Shown: positions 7,749 to 16,455 of the stretch, piece by piece
Position numbering within the stretch: position 1 is the first letter of the stretch
Layout: each line of letters opens with the position of its first letter
NCBI GenBank assembly: GCA_041633555.1
Contig: JBFKFZ010000013.1
Coordinates: 1-64,000, forward strand
DNA: 64,000 bases
Source: JAHEAO01 sp041633555
GTDB taxonomy: Bacteria > Pseudomonadota > Alphaproteobacteria > Rhodobacterales > Rhodobacteraceae
Direction: 5' to 3'
Made by a program: the position numbers and the translations under genes
The notes under the pieces: generated by a model
The model's input: the letters and a program-made list of their open reading frames with translations, nothing else
The model's database searches: none
Told to the model about the DNA's origin: nothing

Positions 7749-8672
7749 ATGGATCTGAACTGGGACGACCTGCGGATATTCCTTGCCGTCGCGCGCGCCG
7801 AGAGCATTTCAGGCGCGGGCAAGGTGCTCAAACGCGATCCCGCCACCGTCGGCCGCAGGGTTCAGCGGCTTGAAGAGGATCTCGGCCAGCCGCTGTTCGC
7901 GAAGTCACCACAAGGCTATCAGTTGACCGAAGTCGGGCAGCGGCTTTTGTCTCATGCAGAGGCCGCAGAGCAGGCCGTGACACAGGCCACCGAAGAAACG
8001 CTGGGGCATGCGGGCCAACTGACCGGCCAGGCTCGCATCGGCGCCCCCGATGGCTGCGCCAATTACCTTCTGCCGAAGGTGGCGGCAGGGATCGTCGCGC
8101 AGAATCCCGGTCTGGAACTGCAGATCGTTGCCTTGCCGCGGGTATTCAATCTCTCGAAGCGAGAGGCCGACATGGCCATCGCGGTCAGCCAACCCGCCAC
8201 TGGCCGGCTGACCGTGCAGCGCATCACCGATTACAAGCTGCACCTCGCGGCGAGCAGGCAGTACCTGCAGGACCACCCCCATATCGCCGACCTCAAGGAT
8301 CTCAAACGTCACCGCATCGTCGGCTATATCCCCGACATGATATTCGACAAGGAACTCGATTATCTCGCCGAGCTTGGCGTCTCGCGCATCGATCTGGCCT
8401 CGAATTCGGTTTCGGTTCAGTTCAATCTCCTGCGGCAGGGGGCGGGCGTCGGCGTGGTGCACGACTTTGCGCTGCCCACCGCCCCGGAACTGACCCGTAT
8501 CCTGCCCGATGACCTTGAGCTCACCCGCAGCTTTTACCTGATCCGCCATGCCGATGACCGCCGGGTCGAGCGGCTCAACCGGCTTGCCGAACTGCTGGCG
8601 GTGGGGCTGCGCGCTGAAGTCGCACGGCTCGAGGCTTTGCTTGACAGAAGCCCATCGAAGGGGCGACGCTAG
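7749..8672 (+). CDS. LysR-family regulator, probable control of mmsA
   Basis: A 307-residue transcription factor. The N-terminal winged helix-turn-helix spans residues 1-65 (DDLRIFLAVARAESISGAG, then VGRRVQRLEEDLGQPLF) and is followed by an effector-binding domain. It is transcribed divergently from mmsA with a 101-bp shared upstream region, the classical arrangement for a LysR regulator and its target. The effector is unknown; a valine-pathway intermediate is an inference. Confidence 0.85.
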   Translation: MDLNWDDLRIFLAVARAESISGAGKVLKRDPATVGRRVQRLEEDLGQPLFAKSPQGYQLTEVGQRLLSHAEAAEQAVTQATEETLGHAGQLTGQARIGAPDGCANYLLPKVAAGIVAQNPGLELQIVALPRVFNLSKREADMAIAVSQPATGRLTVQRITDYKLHLAASRQYLQDHPHIADLKDLKRHRIVGYIPDMIFDKELDYLAELGVSRIDLASNSVSVQFNLLRQGAGVGVVHDFALPTAPELTRILPDDLELTRSFYLIRHADDRRVERLNRLAELLAVGLRAEVARLEALLDRSPSKGRR

Positions 8673-8702
8673 GATACTGAAACCAAAGCAGGAGTAAGGC
8701 CC

Positions 8703-9137
8703 ATGCTCGTCAATCAGATCCTCAGCGGGAAATCTGACCAAGGCGTCCTCACCCTGCCGCCTGGCACATTGGTATCGGCGGCAGCGACGATGTTGTCGGA
8801 TAAACGGATTGGAGCTGTGGTGATCTCGAATGACGGCAAGATCCCGCTGGGCATTCTGTCAGAGCGCGACATCGTTCGAGAGCTCGGCACGCGCGGTGTC
8901 GACTGCCTGACCGAGACCGTCGACGAGCTGATGACATCGAAGCTGATCAGTTGCACGCGCCATGACAGCGCCGACCAGGTTCTGGAGAAGATGACGGTTG
9001 GCCGGTTTCGCCATCTGCCGGTGATGGAGGGCGAGGAGATGGTCGGCCTGATCTCGATCGGCGACGTGGTCAAGGCGCGGCTGTCGGAACTGTCGATGGA
9101 GAAGGATGCGCTTGAAGGGATGATCATGGGCCACTAG
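8703..9137 (+). CDS. tandem CBS-domain protein
   Basis: A 144-residue cytoplasmic protein made only of a CBS pair. The first domain covers about 8-60 (GAVVISNDGKIPLGILSERDIVREL) and the second about 75-130 (MTVGRFRHLPVMEGEEMVGLISIGDVVKARL). CBS pairs bind adenosyl ligands such as AMP, ATP or NAD and act as energy-state sensors. The partner is unknown. It lies 30 bp after the LysR gene on the same strand. Confidence 0.85.
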   Translation: MLVNQILSGKSDQGVLTLPPGTLVSAAATMLSDKRIGAVVISNDGKIPLGILSERDIVRELGTRGVDCLTETVDELMTSKLISCTRHDSADQVLEKMTVGRFRHLPVMEGEEMVGLISIGDVVKARLSELSMEKDALEGMIMGH

Positions 9138-9223
9138 GCCTTTCTGCCCAGAGCGCAGCGTCAGGAACGGCTTGAACTTCCCTGCGCAATATCGTTGCGT
9201 ATGCGAAAACAAGAGGGACAGAC

Positions 9224-9715
9224 ATGCGCATCGGCCTTTATCCCGGCACTTTCGATCCGGTCACGCATGGCCATCTGGATATCATCCGCCGCGCTTCGGC
9301 TCTGGTTGATCGCCTGGTCATCGGTGTGGCGATCAATCGCGACAAGAGCCCGCTTTTCGCGCTTGAGGATCGCGTGGCGATGATTGAGGCGGAATGTGCT
9401 GCCATATCCAGCCTGATGGGAACCCAGATCGTCGCGCATCCGTTCGAGAGCCTGCTTGTCGATTGTGCACGCGATGTCGGGGCAAATGTTATCTTTCGCG
9501 GCCTGCGCGCTGTCGCCGACTTCGAGTACGAATTCCAGATGGTCGGCATGAACCGGGCGCTCGATTCCTCGATCGAGACCGTTTTCCTGATGGCCGAGGC
9601 CCGACATCAGGCTATTGCCTCGAAACTGGTCAAGGAGATCGCCCGGCTGGGAGGCGACGTGACCAAGTTCGTGCCACCGGCGGTCAAATCGGCACTCGAC
9701 GCGAAATTCGCCTGA
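9224..9715 (+). CDS. coaD: phosphopantetheine adenylyltransferase
   Basis: A 163-residue nucleotidyltransferase that makes dephospho-CoA from 4'-phosphopantetheine and ATP in coenzyme A synthesis. Features are the nucleotidyl-transfer motif YPGTFDPVTHGHLDII near the start (T/HxGH type), RGLRAVADFEYEFQM at about 90-104, and the C-terminal ISSKLVKEIA-like segment. The length is typical and a ribosome-binding site (GAGGGACAGAC) precedes the ATG. Confidence 0.96.
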   Translation: MRIGLYPGTFDPVTHGHLDIIRRASALVDRLVIGVAINRDKSPLFALEDRVAMIEAECAAISSLMGTQIVAHPFESLLVDCARDVGANVIFRGLRAVADFEYEFQMVGMNRALDSSIETVFLMAEARHQAIASKLVKEIARLGGDVTKFVPPAVKSALDAKFA

Positions 9716-9743
9716 GACGGGGCGCAATTCGGGGGATCTTCAC

Positions 9744-10085
9744 TTGCCCAGCCCCGCGGCCTGCGCCGTGCTTCTGGCTGCCATCCTCGCGGAAGTCATC
9801 GCCGCGACGGCTCTGGCCCGCTCGGAAAGCATCACGCGCCTGTTCCCGAGACTGATCGCTATCTCAGGCGATGCCCTGGTGTTCTGGCCTCTGTCCGTCC
9901 CGATCCGGGTTCAGCCTTCCGGTGTGGTTCATGCCATCTGGTCCGGTCTCGGCATCGTCTTCATCGCCCACGTCGCCTGGATCGGGTACGGACAGAGGCT
10001 CGACTTGCCCGCGGTGATCGGACTTGCGCTGATCCTTTCGGGCGTGAGTGTCGCCAACGTCTTTTTCAGATCCATACTGCAATGA
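9744..10085 (+). CDS. small multidrug resistance (SMR)-like membrane protein
   Basis: A 113-residue protein with four predicted membrane helices and an EmrE-like layout: AILAEVIA containing the essential membrane Glu (E17), TRLFPRL, HAIWSGLGIVFI and the loop GQRLDLPAVIGLALILSGV. The start is TTG. Two tyrosines important in EmrE (Tyr40 and Tyr60) align here with Asp and His, so drug transport may be altered or lost. It follows coaD by 28 bp. The family call is good; function is uncertain. Confidence 0.7.
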   Translation: MPSPAACAVLLAAILAEVIAATALARSESITRLFPRLIAISGDALVFWPLSVPIRVQPSGVVHAIWSGLGIVFIAHVAWIGYGQRLDLPAVIGLALILSGVSVANVFFRSILQ

Positions 10086-10136
10086 CGATCCGGCGGCATC
10101 AGCCACGGGACCGCCGAGGTGCGCCGCGGATCAACG

Positions 10137-10168
10137 AAAAGGGGCACCGCGAGAAAGCGATGCCCTTC
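10137..10168 (-). terminator. terminator of gap1
   Basis: Minus-strand stem AAGGGCATCGC / GCGGTGCCCCTT with a small bulge, followed by TTTTC, 22 bp after the gap1 stop. Confidence 0.6.
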
Positions 10169-10189
10169 TGAAGCCCTGGGTCTTGCTGG

Positions 10190-11194
10190 TCAGAGGAACT
10201 TCGCGACCACCGTCGCCATATCGGCCATCCGGCAGGAAAAGCCCCATTCGTTGTCGTACCAGCTGAGCACCCGCACCAGGTTGCCCGGAAGGACCTTGGT
10301 CTGGTCCGGAGCAAAGGTCGACGATGCGGGATTGTGATTGAAGTCCGAGGAAACCAGTGGCCGCGGCTCATATCCCAGAACGCCTTTCAGCGGCCCATTC
10401 TCGGAGGCTGCCTTGAATGTCGCATTGACCTCTTCAACGGTCACGGACTTGTCGAGAACCACCGTCAGGTCGATGCAGCTTACATTCGGGGTCGGCACCC
10501 GGATCGAGGAGCCGTCGAGCTTGCCATCAAGCTCGGGAAGCACAAGGCCCAAGGCCTTCGCCGCACCGGTCGATGTCGGGATCATCGACATCGCCGCTGC
10601 CCGGGCCCGGTAGAGATCCTTGTGCATCGTATCCAGCGTCGGCTGGTCGCCGGTATAGCTGTGGATCGTCGTCATGAAGCCTGTGACGATGCCGTAATTG
10701 TCGTGCAGGACCTTGGCGACCGGTGCAAGGCAGTTCGTGGTGCAGGAGCCGTTCGACACGATCAGGTCGTCGGCGTTCAGGAGATGATGGTTGACGCCGT
10801 AGACGATGGTCTTGTCGGCGCCTTTCGAGGGCGCAGAGACCAGAACCCGGCTGGCGCCGTTTTCCAGATGGATCGCAGCCTTCTCCTTGTCGGTGAAGAT
10901 ACCAGTGCACTCCATGACGATATCGATGTCTTTCCAGGGCAGTTCCGCGGGGTTGCGCAGGGCCGTCACTTCCATCGGGCCACGGCCTGCATCGATCGTT
11001 GTCGCGGTCGTCTTGACCTCATGCGGAAACCGGCCGTGGATGCTGTCGAACTTCAGCAGATGCGCGTTGGTATCGACGGGACCAAGATCGTTGATCGCGA
11101 CAACCTCGACATCGGTCCGACCCGATTCTATGATTGACCGCAGGATATTCCGTCCAATCCGCCCAAATCCATTGATTGCAACCTTCACGGCCAT
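10190..11194 (-). CDS. gap: glyceraldehyde-3-phosphate dehydrogenase, type I (copy 1)
   Basis: A 334-residue NAD-dependent enzyme of glycolysis/gluconeogenesis that interconverts glyceraldehyde 3-phosphate and 1,3-bisphosphoglycerate. The Rossmann motif GFGRIGRN is at 9-16, the catalytic Cys is in SNGSCTTNCLAP near 152, the general-base His is in HSYTGDQ near 179, and WYDNEWGFS is at the C-terminus. It is the more standard of two tandem paralogues. A LacI-type operator-like site lies about 50 bp before its ATG. Confidence 0.95.
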   Translation of the reverse strand: MAVKVAINGFGRIGRNILRSIIESGRTDVEVVAINDLGPVDTNAHLLKFDSIHGRFPHEVKTTATTIDAGRGPMEVTALRNPAELPWKDIDIVMECTGIFTDKEKAAIHLENGASRVLVSAPSKGADKTIVYGVNHHLLNADDLIVSNGSCTTNCLAPVAKVLHDNYGIVTGFMTTIHSYTGDQPTLDTMHKDLYRARAAAMSMIPTSTGAAKALGLVLPELDGKLDGSSIRVPTPNVSCIDLTVVLDKSVTVEEVNATFKAASENGPLKGVLGYEPRPLVSSDFNHNPASSTFAPDQTKVLPGNLVRVLSWYDNEWGFSCRMADMATVVAKFL

Positions 11195-11241
11195 GTCGTG
11201 ACTCCTTCAATTCCCGTTGCCGGGGTCTCGCGGACCCCGCC

Positions 11242-11255
11242 TGTTAACGCTAACA
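11242..11255. promoter_or_regulatory. LacI-family operator-like site before gap1
   Basis: TGTTAACGCTAACA, a near-palindrome with half-sites TGTTA and TAACA, 47 bp upstream of the gap1 start. It resembles, as I recall it, the CceR (LacI family) consensus TGTTAGCGCTAACA of Rhodobacter central carbon metabolism (12 of 14 positions). Similar sites lie before gap2. Confidence 0.5.
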
Positions 11256-11294
11256 TGTCGATTTGGCGCGAAAGGTCAACAGCAGCGTTGGCCA

Positions 11295-11438
11295 TCAGCG
11301 CCAGAATGCCAGATACTCGATCAACAATATGAACTTTCGGGCGAGGAACAAGACCATTGCCCATCCGGTGAAGTGGTAATCGACAGCCAAAAACGCGAGG
11401 ACCAACAACGCCAGGCCGACTGCAATCTTGTTGGTTAT
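11295..11438 (-). CDS. 47-aa membrane protein between the two gap genes
   Basis: A tiny protein with one or two hydrophobic segments (KIAVGLALLVLAFLAVDYHF and a second near FLARKFILLIEYLAFWR). From memory, similar 45-50 residue ORFs ending in LIEWLAFWR occur beside gap in other Rhodobacteraceae. The matching start position here is the codon ATA (11438-11436), seven bases after AGGGGG. No ATG, GTG or TTG lies in frame between that codon and an ATG at 11510 deep inside gap2. It starts 12 bp after the gap2 stop, so it is probably cotranscribed. The role is unknown. Confidence 0.6.
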   Translation of the reverse strand: MTNKIAVGLALLVLAFLAVDYHFTGWAMVLFLARKFILLIEYLAFWR

Positions 11439-11449
11439 GGCCGTTCCCC

Positions 11450-12454
11450 CTAGTGGAGGAGCCGCCCCATTGCCGCCGCAACGTCCGCCATCCGGCAGGA
11501 GAAGCCCCATTCATTGTCGTACCAGGCCAGCACGCGGACCATGCGGCCGCCGATGACCTTGGTCTGGTCAGGCGCGAAGATAGACGAATGGGGTGTGTGA
11601 TTGAAGTCGATAGAAACCTTGGGTTCGGGATCATATGCCAGGACCGCCCCCATGCGGCCAGCGGCCGCTTCCCGCACGATCTCGTTGACGTCGGCGACGG
11701 TCACGTCCTTGCTGGCCTCAAAGGTCATATCGACGGCAGAGACATTCGGCGTCGGAACCCGTATCGCCGTGCCTTCGAGCTTGCCGGCCAGTTCGGGCAG
11801 AACCTCACCCAGGGCTTTCGCAGCACCCGTCGATGTCGGGATCATTGCCATTGCCGCAGCGCGGGCGCGGTAAAGGTCTTCGTGGCGCCGGTCCAGCGTC
11901 GGCTGGTCGCCGGTATAGCTGTGAATCGTGGTCATGATCCCGCGCTCGATGCCGATCGCGTCGTTCAGTACCTTGGCCAGCGGCGCGAGGCAGTTGGTCG
12001 TGCAGGATCCGTTCGACACGATCCGGTCTTCGGCCACGAGACTGCGATGATTGACGCCGTAAACAACGGTCCGATGGACATTCTTGGCCGGAGCAGAGAT
12101 CAGCACCCGCTTGGCGCCGCGGTTCAGATGAACGGCCGACTTGTCGCCGTCATTGAACTTGCCTGAGCATTCCAGAACCACATCGACGCCGGACCAGTCC
12201 AGTTCCTCGGGGTTGTAGGTCGAGAAGACCTCCATCGGTCCGCGGCCCAGGTCCATCGAATTGGCAGTGACCTTGATCTCCCCGGAAAAGCGGCCATGCA
12301 CGCTGTCATATTTCAGCAGATGCGCATTGGTCTCGATCGGACCCGTGGCGTTGATCTTGACGACTTGAACGTCGTTACGGGCGGCCTCGGTGATATGTGC
12401 CAGCGTGCAGCGACCGATGCGACCGAAGCCGTTGATTCCGACCGTGACTGTCAT
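11450..12454 (-). CDS. glyceraldehyde-3-phosphate dehydrogenase, type I (copy 2)
   Basis: A second 334-residue GAPDH lying upstream of copy 1. GFGRIGRC is at the N-terminus, the catalytic Cys in SNGSCTTNCLAP, HSYTGDQ and WYDNEWGFS are all present, so it should be active. The residue after the first beta-alpha unit differs (KINATG where copy 1 has AINDLG); this affects cofactor contact, so a different NAD/NADP preference is possible. Duplicate GAPDHs often divide glycolytic and gluconeogenic roles. AGGAG precedes the ATG. Two operator-like sites lie about 100 bp upstream. Confidence 0.93.
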   Translation of the reverse strand: MTVTVGINGFGRIGRCTLAHITEAARNDVQVVKINATGPIETNAHLLKYDSVHGRFSGEIKVTANSMDLGRGPMEVFSTYNPEELDWSGVDVVLECSGKFNDGDKSAVHLNRGAKRVLISAPAKNVHRTVVYGVNHRSLVAEDRIVSNGSCTTNCLAPLAKVLNDAIGIERGIMTTIHSYTGDQPTLDRRHEDLYRARAAAMAMIPTSTGAAKALGEVLPELAGKLEGTAIRVPTPNVSAVDMTFEASKDVTVADVNEIVREAAAGRMGAVLAYDPEPKVSIDFNHTPHSSIFAPDQTKVIGGRMVRVLAWYDNEWGFSCRMADVAAAMGRLLH

Positions 12455-12545
12455 CGCTTTTCTCCTGTCCCTCGAGGCCCTCGACGCCTCGTTTCGCGGC
12501 GGTATACAGAGGCATTCCGGTGCAGAAAAGCATTTAATATGAATA

Positions 12546-12578
12546 TGATAGCGTAAACATCACCTGTTAGCGCAAACT
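12546..12578. promoter_or_regulatory. two operator-like sites before gap2
   Basis: TGATAGCGTAAACA (12546-12559) and TGTTAGCGCAAACT (12565-12578) match TGTTAGCGCTAACA at 11 and 12 of 14 positions and sit in tandem with a 5-bp gap. With the site before gap1 they suggest common control by a LacI-family regulator. This is inference; no regulator gene is in the window. Confidence 0.4.
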
Positions 12579-12628
12579 CTGGCGCCAATCGCCTGAATTC
12601 GGAGCGACGGTCGCCGGGGCGGCAACGG

Positions 12629-13738
12629 TCAGTTCGACGGCAGGTGCTGCCGGATTGCCTCGGCAAGCTCCGAGCAGGGGGACAGGTCGGGGATTTCCCT
12701 CTTGCGGTTGTGTTTCCAACTCGTCGAAGTCGCGTAGCAATGCCAGAAGCCGAACCGGCGCCGGATCGACAGCGGATAGAGAAGGCCAGCCGGCCGGTGG
12801 ATGGCCCAGCTGAACTGGCCTGCAAGACTGTCGGGAACGATGCACCATTTCGGGTTGGGAATTATCTTGCGGCCCAGTCGAAAGCCGTGATCCCGCTGCA
12901 GTTTTGCAGACCCCCCGCTGGCCGGATAGACCCAATGCCCGAAGAAAGAGACCATGCCGAATGCCGATCCCGCCGCGGCATCGAAGATCGAGCCTGCTCC
13001 TGGCCAGACGAGCTCGTCGATATCAACCGACAAGACCGCGCGGGCACGATGCAGGAAGCGCAACTGCGCCAGGTTGAACATCGAGGTCTGCAGAAACTTC
13101 GCGGGCAGGTGCAGACGCCCGCCGCCCGGACCACCATAGGGAAACGGTGCCGGGATCACGCGACAGACAGCCAGTCCGGGAATCGCCGCCAGCCGGCCCT
13201 GCAAGGCGGCCGGGCTGTAAAGCGACGAGCCGTTGTCAATCAGCAGCAGCCCGTCCGCACCATGCGCCGAGATGTGATAGCGCGCCCAGTCCTCGATCCA
13301 TTCGACCGGATTGTCCTTGGAAATCGCCATCAAGACGTTGCGGCCTGCGAACAGGTCGAATTCCTGCGACCCGACCGGAACTTCGTGGCTGGCATCGCCG
13401 ATGCCGACTTCGATGAAGGCAGGGCGACGGGGCGCGGAGAGCCGCAGAACCTCGACGCGAAGATGCTTGCTGCGGCGAAGCCGTTTCCTTGCCGGTTCAC
13501 CGTCCAGCCGCAAATTGTTGCGCAATACCGGCCAGAGGTTGATCAGCCGCGGACAGACCAGAACGACCTGTCGCGCCCGATCGTCGTAGAAACAATCGTA
13601 GATCAGCGTCAGGGCGTCGAAACTCTCGACATAGCCCTTACTGCGCATGGCCTTGGGCGCGGGCATCTTGCGCCTGAGACCGCCATCTTCGGGCAATCGC
13701 AGGCTCGACAGCCGCACGACCGACGCATCAACTGCCAC
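12629..13738 (-). CDS. glycosyltransferase family 2-like protein
   Basis: A 369-residue putative glycosyltransferase of the GT2/GT92-like group. The segment ISKDNPVEWIEDWARYH (around 140-156) with GADGLLLIDNGS is the typical N-terminal signature, and SVDIDELVW (around 240) carries the metal-binding DxD. The substrate is unknown; envelope or exopolysaccharide decoration is likely for the family. The start is GTG 13738, 23 bp after the tkt stop, so it may ride on the tkt transcript. The ribosome-binding site is weak and the N-terminal ~60 residues are poorly conserved in appearance, so a later start is possible. Confidence 0.7.
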   Translation of the reverse strand: MAVDASVVRLSSLRLPEDGGLRRKMPAPKAMRSKGYVESFDALTLIYDCFYDDRARQVVLVCPRLINLWPVLRNNLRLDGEPARKRLRRSKHLRVEVLRLSAPRRPAFIEVGIGDASHEVPVGSQEFDLFAGRNVLMAISKDNPVEWIEDWARYHISAHGADGLLLIDNGSSLYSPAALQGRLAAIPGLAVCRVIPAPFPYGGPGGGRLHLPAKFLQTSMFNLAQLRFLHRARAVLSVDIDELVWPGAGSIFDAAAGSAFGMVSFFGHWVYPASGGSAKLQRDHGFRLGRKIIPNPKWCIVPDSLAGQFSWAIHRPAGLLYPLSIRRRFGFWHCYATSTSWKHNRKREIPDLSPCSELAEAIRQHLPSN

Positions 13739-13761
13739 TCTGCGCGTCCGCCCGCGCCGCC

Positions 13762-15780
13762 CTAGAGCAACTGCTCGACCTCAGCCGCGACCTTCTCGGC
13801 CGTGATGCCGAATTCCTCGTAGAGCTTCCCGGCGGGCGCCGATGCACCGAAGCCTTCCATGCCAACGAAAGCGGCCTTGGCCTCGCGGCCCCGTTCGCCC
13901 AGGAGCCACTGGTCCCAGCCGGACCGAACACCGGCCTCGACAGCCACGCGGACCGGGCCGGCGGGTAGGACCTTGCGGCGATAGGACGGGTCCTGCTCGG
14001 CAAAAAGCTCCATGCACGGCATCGAGACGACGCGGGTGCCGATGCCCTTTTCCTGCAGGATATCACGGGCCTTCAGCGCGATCTCGACCTCTGAACCGCT
14101 CGCCATCAGGATCGCTTGCCGCCTGCCCTCGGCCTCTGCCAGGGCATAGGCGCCCTGCGCGCTGAGATTCTTCAGCTTGTGCTCGGTCCGGACGGTCGAG
14201 AGATTCTGCCGCGAAAGCGCCAGCACGGACGGCGTCCTGGTCGAGGTCAGGGCCAGTTCCCAGGCTTCCGCGGTCTCGACCGTGTCAGCCGGACGGAACG
14301 TCCAGCTGTTCGGCGTGGCGCGGCAGATCGAAAGGTGCTCGACCGGCTGGTGAGTCGGGCCATCCTCGCCCAGCCCGATACTGTCATGAGTCATCACGAA
14401 GACGGTTGGTATCCCCATCAGCGCCGCCAGACGCATCGCCCCGCGCGCATAGTCAGTGAAACACATGAACGTGCCGCCATAAGGCCGGACGCCGCCATGC
14501 AGCACCATGCCGTTCATCGCCGCCGCCATGCCATGTTCGCGGATGCCGAAATGAATGTAGCGGCCTTTTCGGTTTTCGGAGTTGAAGATGCCAAGATCAG
14601 GCGTCAGCGTGTTGTTGGACCCCGTCAGATCGGCAGAACCGCCGATGGTCTCGGCCATGATCGGGTTGATGACCTCCAGCACGTTTTCAGAGGATTTCCG
14701 GGTCGCGACTTTCGGCTTCGCCTCCGAGGTCTGCCGTTTCAGCGCCTTGATCGTCGCCGACAGCTTGCGCGGCGCTTCACCGGACATGACGCGCGCAAAT
14801 TCCTTGCGGCGCCCGTCGGAAAGGGCGGCCATGCGGCCCTCCCACTCGGCGCGATCCGAAGCCCCGCGCGAGCCGATGGCCTCCCAGCCTTTCTTGATGT
14901 CGGACGGGATCTCGAAAGCCGGGCTGGACCAGCCATAGATCTCGCGCACCTTGGCGATCTCCTCGTCTCCCAGCGGCGAACCATGCGCCTTGGCGGTATC
15001 CTGTTTCGCGGGCGATCCGAAACCAATATGCGTCTTGCAGGCGATCATCGTCGGTTTCTTCGACTTCTTGGCTGCGGTCAGCGCCTCATCGATGGCCCCC
15101 GGATCGTGACCGTCGCAGGACAGCACCTGCCAGCCCGCCGCCTGGAAGCGCTTCTTCTGATCGGTGATGTCCGACAGCGAGACCTCACCGTCGATCGAGA
15201 TATTGTTGTCGTCCCAAAGCACGATCAGCTTCGACAGTTTCTGCATCCCTGCAAGGCCGATCGCCTCGTGGCTGACGCCTTCCATCAGGCATCCGTCGCC
15301 GGCGATCACATAGGTGTGGTGGTCAACCACCTTGCGCCCGAACCGCGCCCGCAGGGCTTCCTCGGCGATCGCGAATCCGACGGCGTTGGATAGCCCCTGT
15401 CCCAGCGGGCCGGTCGTCGTCTCGATGCCCTTGGCATGGCCATATTCGGGATGCCCGGCGGTCTTTGATCCCCACTGACGGAAATTGCGGATCTCGTCTA
15501 TCGTCATGTCTTCGTAGCCGGTCAGATGCAGCAGCGCGTAGAGCAGCATCGAGCCATGCCCCGCCGACAGGATGAAGCGGTCGCGATCCGGCCAGTCGGG
15601 GGCCTTGGCGTCGAATTTCAGGTGCTTCTCAAAGAGCACGGTCGCGACATCGGCCATGCCCATGGGCATCCCCGGATGACCGGAATTCGCGGCCTGAACC
15701 GCATCCATCGCCAGAACGCGAATCGCGGCGGCCTTGGTCCAGTGATCGGGGTGCTCTCGGCGCAGGTTGGCGATGTCCAC
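13762..15780 (-). CDS. tkt: transketolase
   Basis: A 672-residue thiamine-diphosphate enzyme of the pentose phosphate pathway, transferring two-carbon units between sugar phosphates. Features are NSGHPGMPMGMAD near 33, the ThDP motif starting GDGCLMEG near 156 and running to the Asn-rich DDNNISIDGEV, and in the second half the catalytic Glu in GIREHGMAAAMNG and THDSIGLGEDGPTHQP. The C-terminal domain is complete. A divergent 190-bp upstream region is shared with the coiled-coil/zapA operon. With the two gap genes it forms a sugar-metabolism group. Confidence 0.95.
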   Translation of the reverse strand: MDIANLRREHPDHWTKAAAIRVLAMDAVQAANSGHPGMPMGMADVATVLFEKHLKFDAKAPDWPDRDRFILSAGHGSMLLYALLHLTGYEDMTIDEIRNFRQWGSKTAGHPEYGHAKGIETTTGPLGQGLSNAVGFAIAEEALRARFGRKVVDHHTYVIAGDGCLMEGVSHEAIGLAGMQKLSKLIVLWDDNNISIDGEVSLSDITDQKKRFQAAGWQVLSCDGHDPGAIDEALTAAKKSKKPTMIACKTHIGFGSPAKQDTAKAHGSPLGDEEIAKVREIYGWSSPAFEIPSDIKKGWEAIGSRGASDRAEWEGRMAALSDGRRKEFARVMSGEAPRKLSATIKALKRQTSEAKPKVATRKSSENVLEVINPIMAETIGGSADLTGSNNTLTPDLGIFNSENRKGRYIHFGIREHGMAAAMNGMVLHGGVRPYGGTFMCFTDYARGAMRLAALMGIPTVFVMTHDSIGLGEDGPTHQPVEHLSICRATPNSWTFRPADTVETAEAWELALTSTRTPSVLALSRQNLSTVRTEHKLKNLSAQGAYALAEAEGRRQAILMASGSEVEIALKARDILQEKGIGTRVVSMPCMELFAEQDPSYRRKVLPAGPVRVAVEAGVRSGWDQWLLGERGREAKAAFVGMEGFGASAPAGKLYEEFGITAEKVAAEVEQLL

Positions 15781-15972
15781 GGGGCGAATTCCTTTGATTT
15801 GTTTGGTCAGGCGGTTGATAGCAGCGAAATGCGGAAGATCAAGAAGACTGGACCTGTTCTCCAGCGGAAAGCGCCGATTCGGGGTAACCGGCTGCCGTTC
15901 GCTTGACTTTGCTCTGGCCGATCTGAATTCTGCCGCTATTGTGACCGGCGAACTCAGGCAGCAGGATCAAAG

Positions 15973-16455
15973 ATGAGCGATATCACCGAGCTGGAGCGGC
16001 GGATTACCAACGCGCTGGACCGCATCGACACCGGGTTGGCGAAAGTCGGCAAGGGCAGCGGTGCCGATATGGCTGCGGATATTGCAAAACTCCGTGAAGC
16101 GCTGGAGACCGAGCAAAGCGCCAACGCCCAGCTGGAAGAACGCGTCAAGGTGATCCGCGATCGGCAGGAACAGACGGTCAGCGCGCTAGAGGCCGAGGTG
16201 GCGCGGCTGCGCGAATCGGCTGCGAAACATGATGGCGAGCTGCAACGCTTGAAACGAATCAATGATCAATTGCGCCAGAACAACAACGCGCTGCGAGAGG
16301 CGAATGAGCAGGGCGTCGGTGACGCGCATCTGATCAACAAGTCGATGACCACCGAACTGGAGGCGCTGCGCGCCAGCCGGGAGGCCGAACGCGCCGAACT
16401 GGACCAGGTTCTAGGGGAGTTGAAGCCGCTTCTGGAAGGGGGATCGAATGCCTGA
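15973..16455 (+). CDS. coiled-coil protein upstream of zapA
   Basis: A 160-residue cytoplasmic protein that is almost entirely heptad-patterned helix rich in Glu, Leu, Arg and Ala from about residue 35 to 150. It has no catalytic motif. Its stop overlaps the zapA start by 8 bp, so the two are coupled, which points to a role in cell division or Z-ring organisation. The pairing with zapA is, as I recall, common in Rhodobacteraceae. AGGATCAAAG precedes the ATG. Confidence 0.75.
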   Translation: MSDITELERRITNALDRIDTGLAKVGKGSGADMAADIAKLREALETEQSANAQLEERVKVIRDRQEQTVSALEAEVARLRESAAKHDGELQRLKRINDQLRQNNNALREANEQGVGDAHLINKSMTTELEALRASREAERAELDQVLGELKPLLEGGSNA

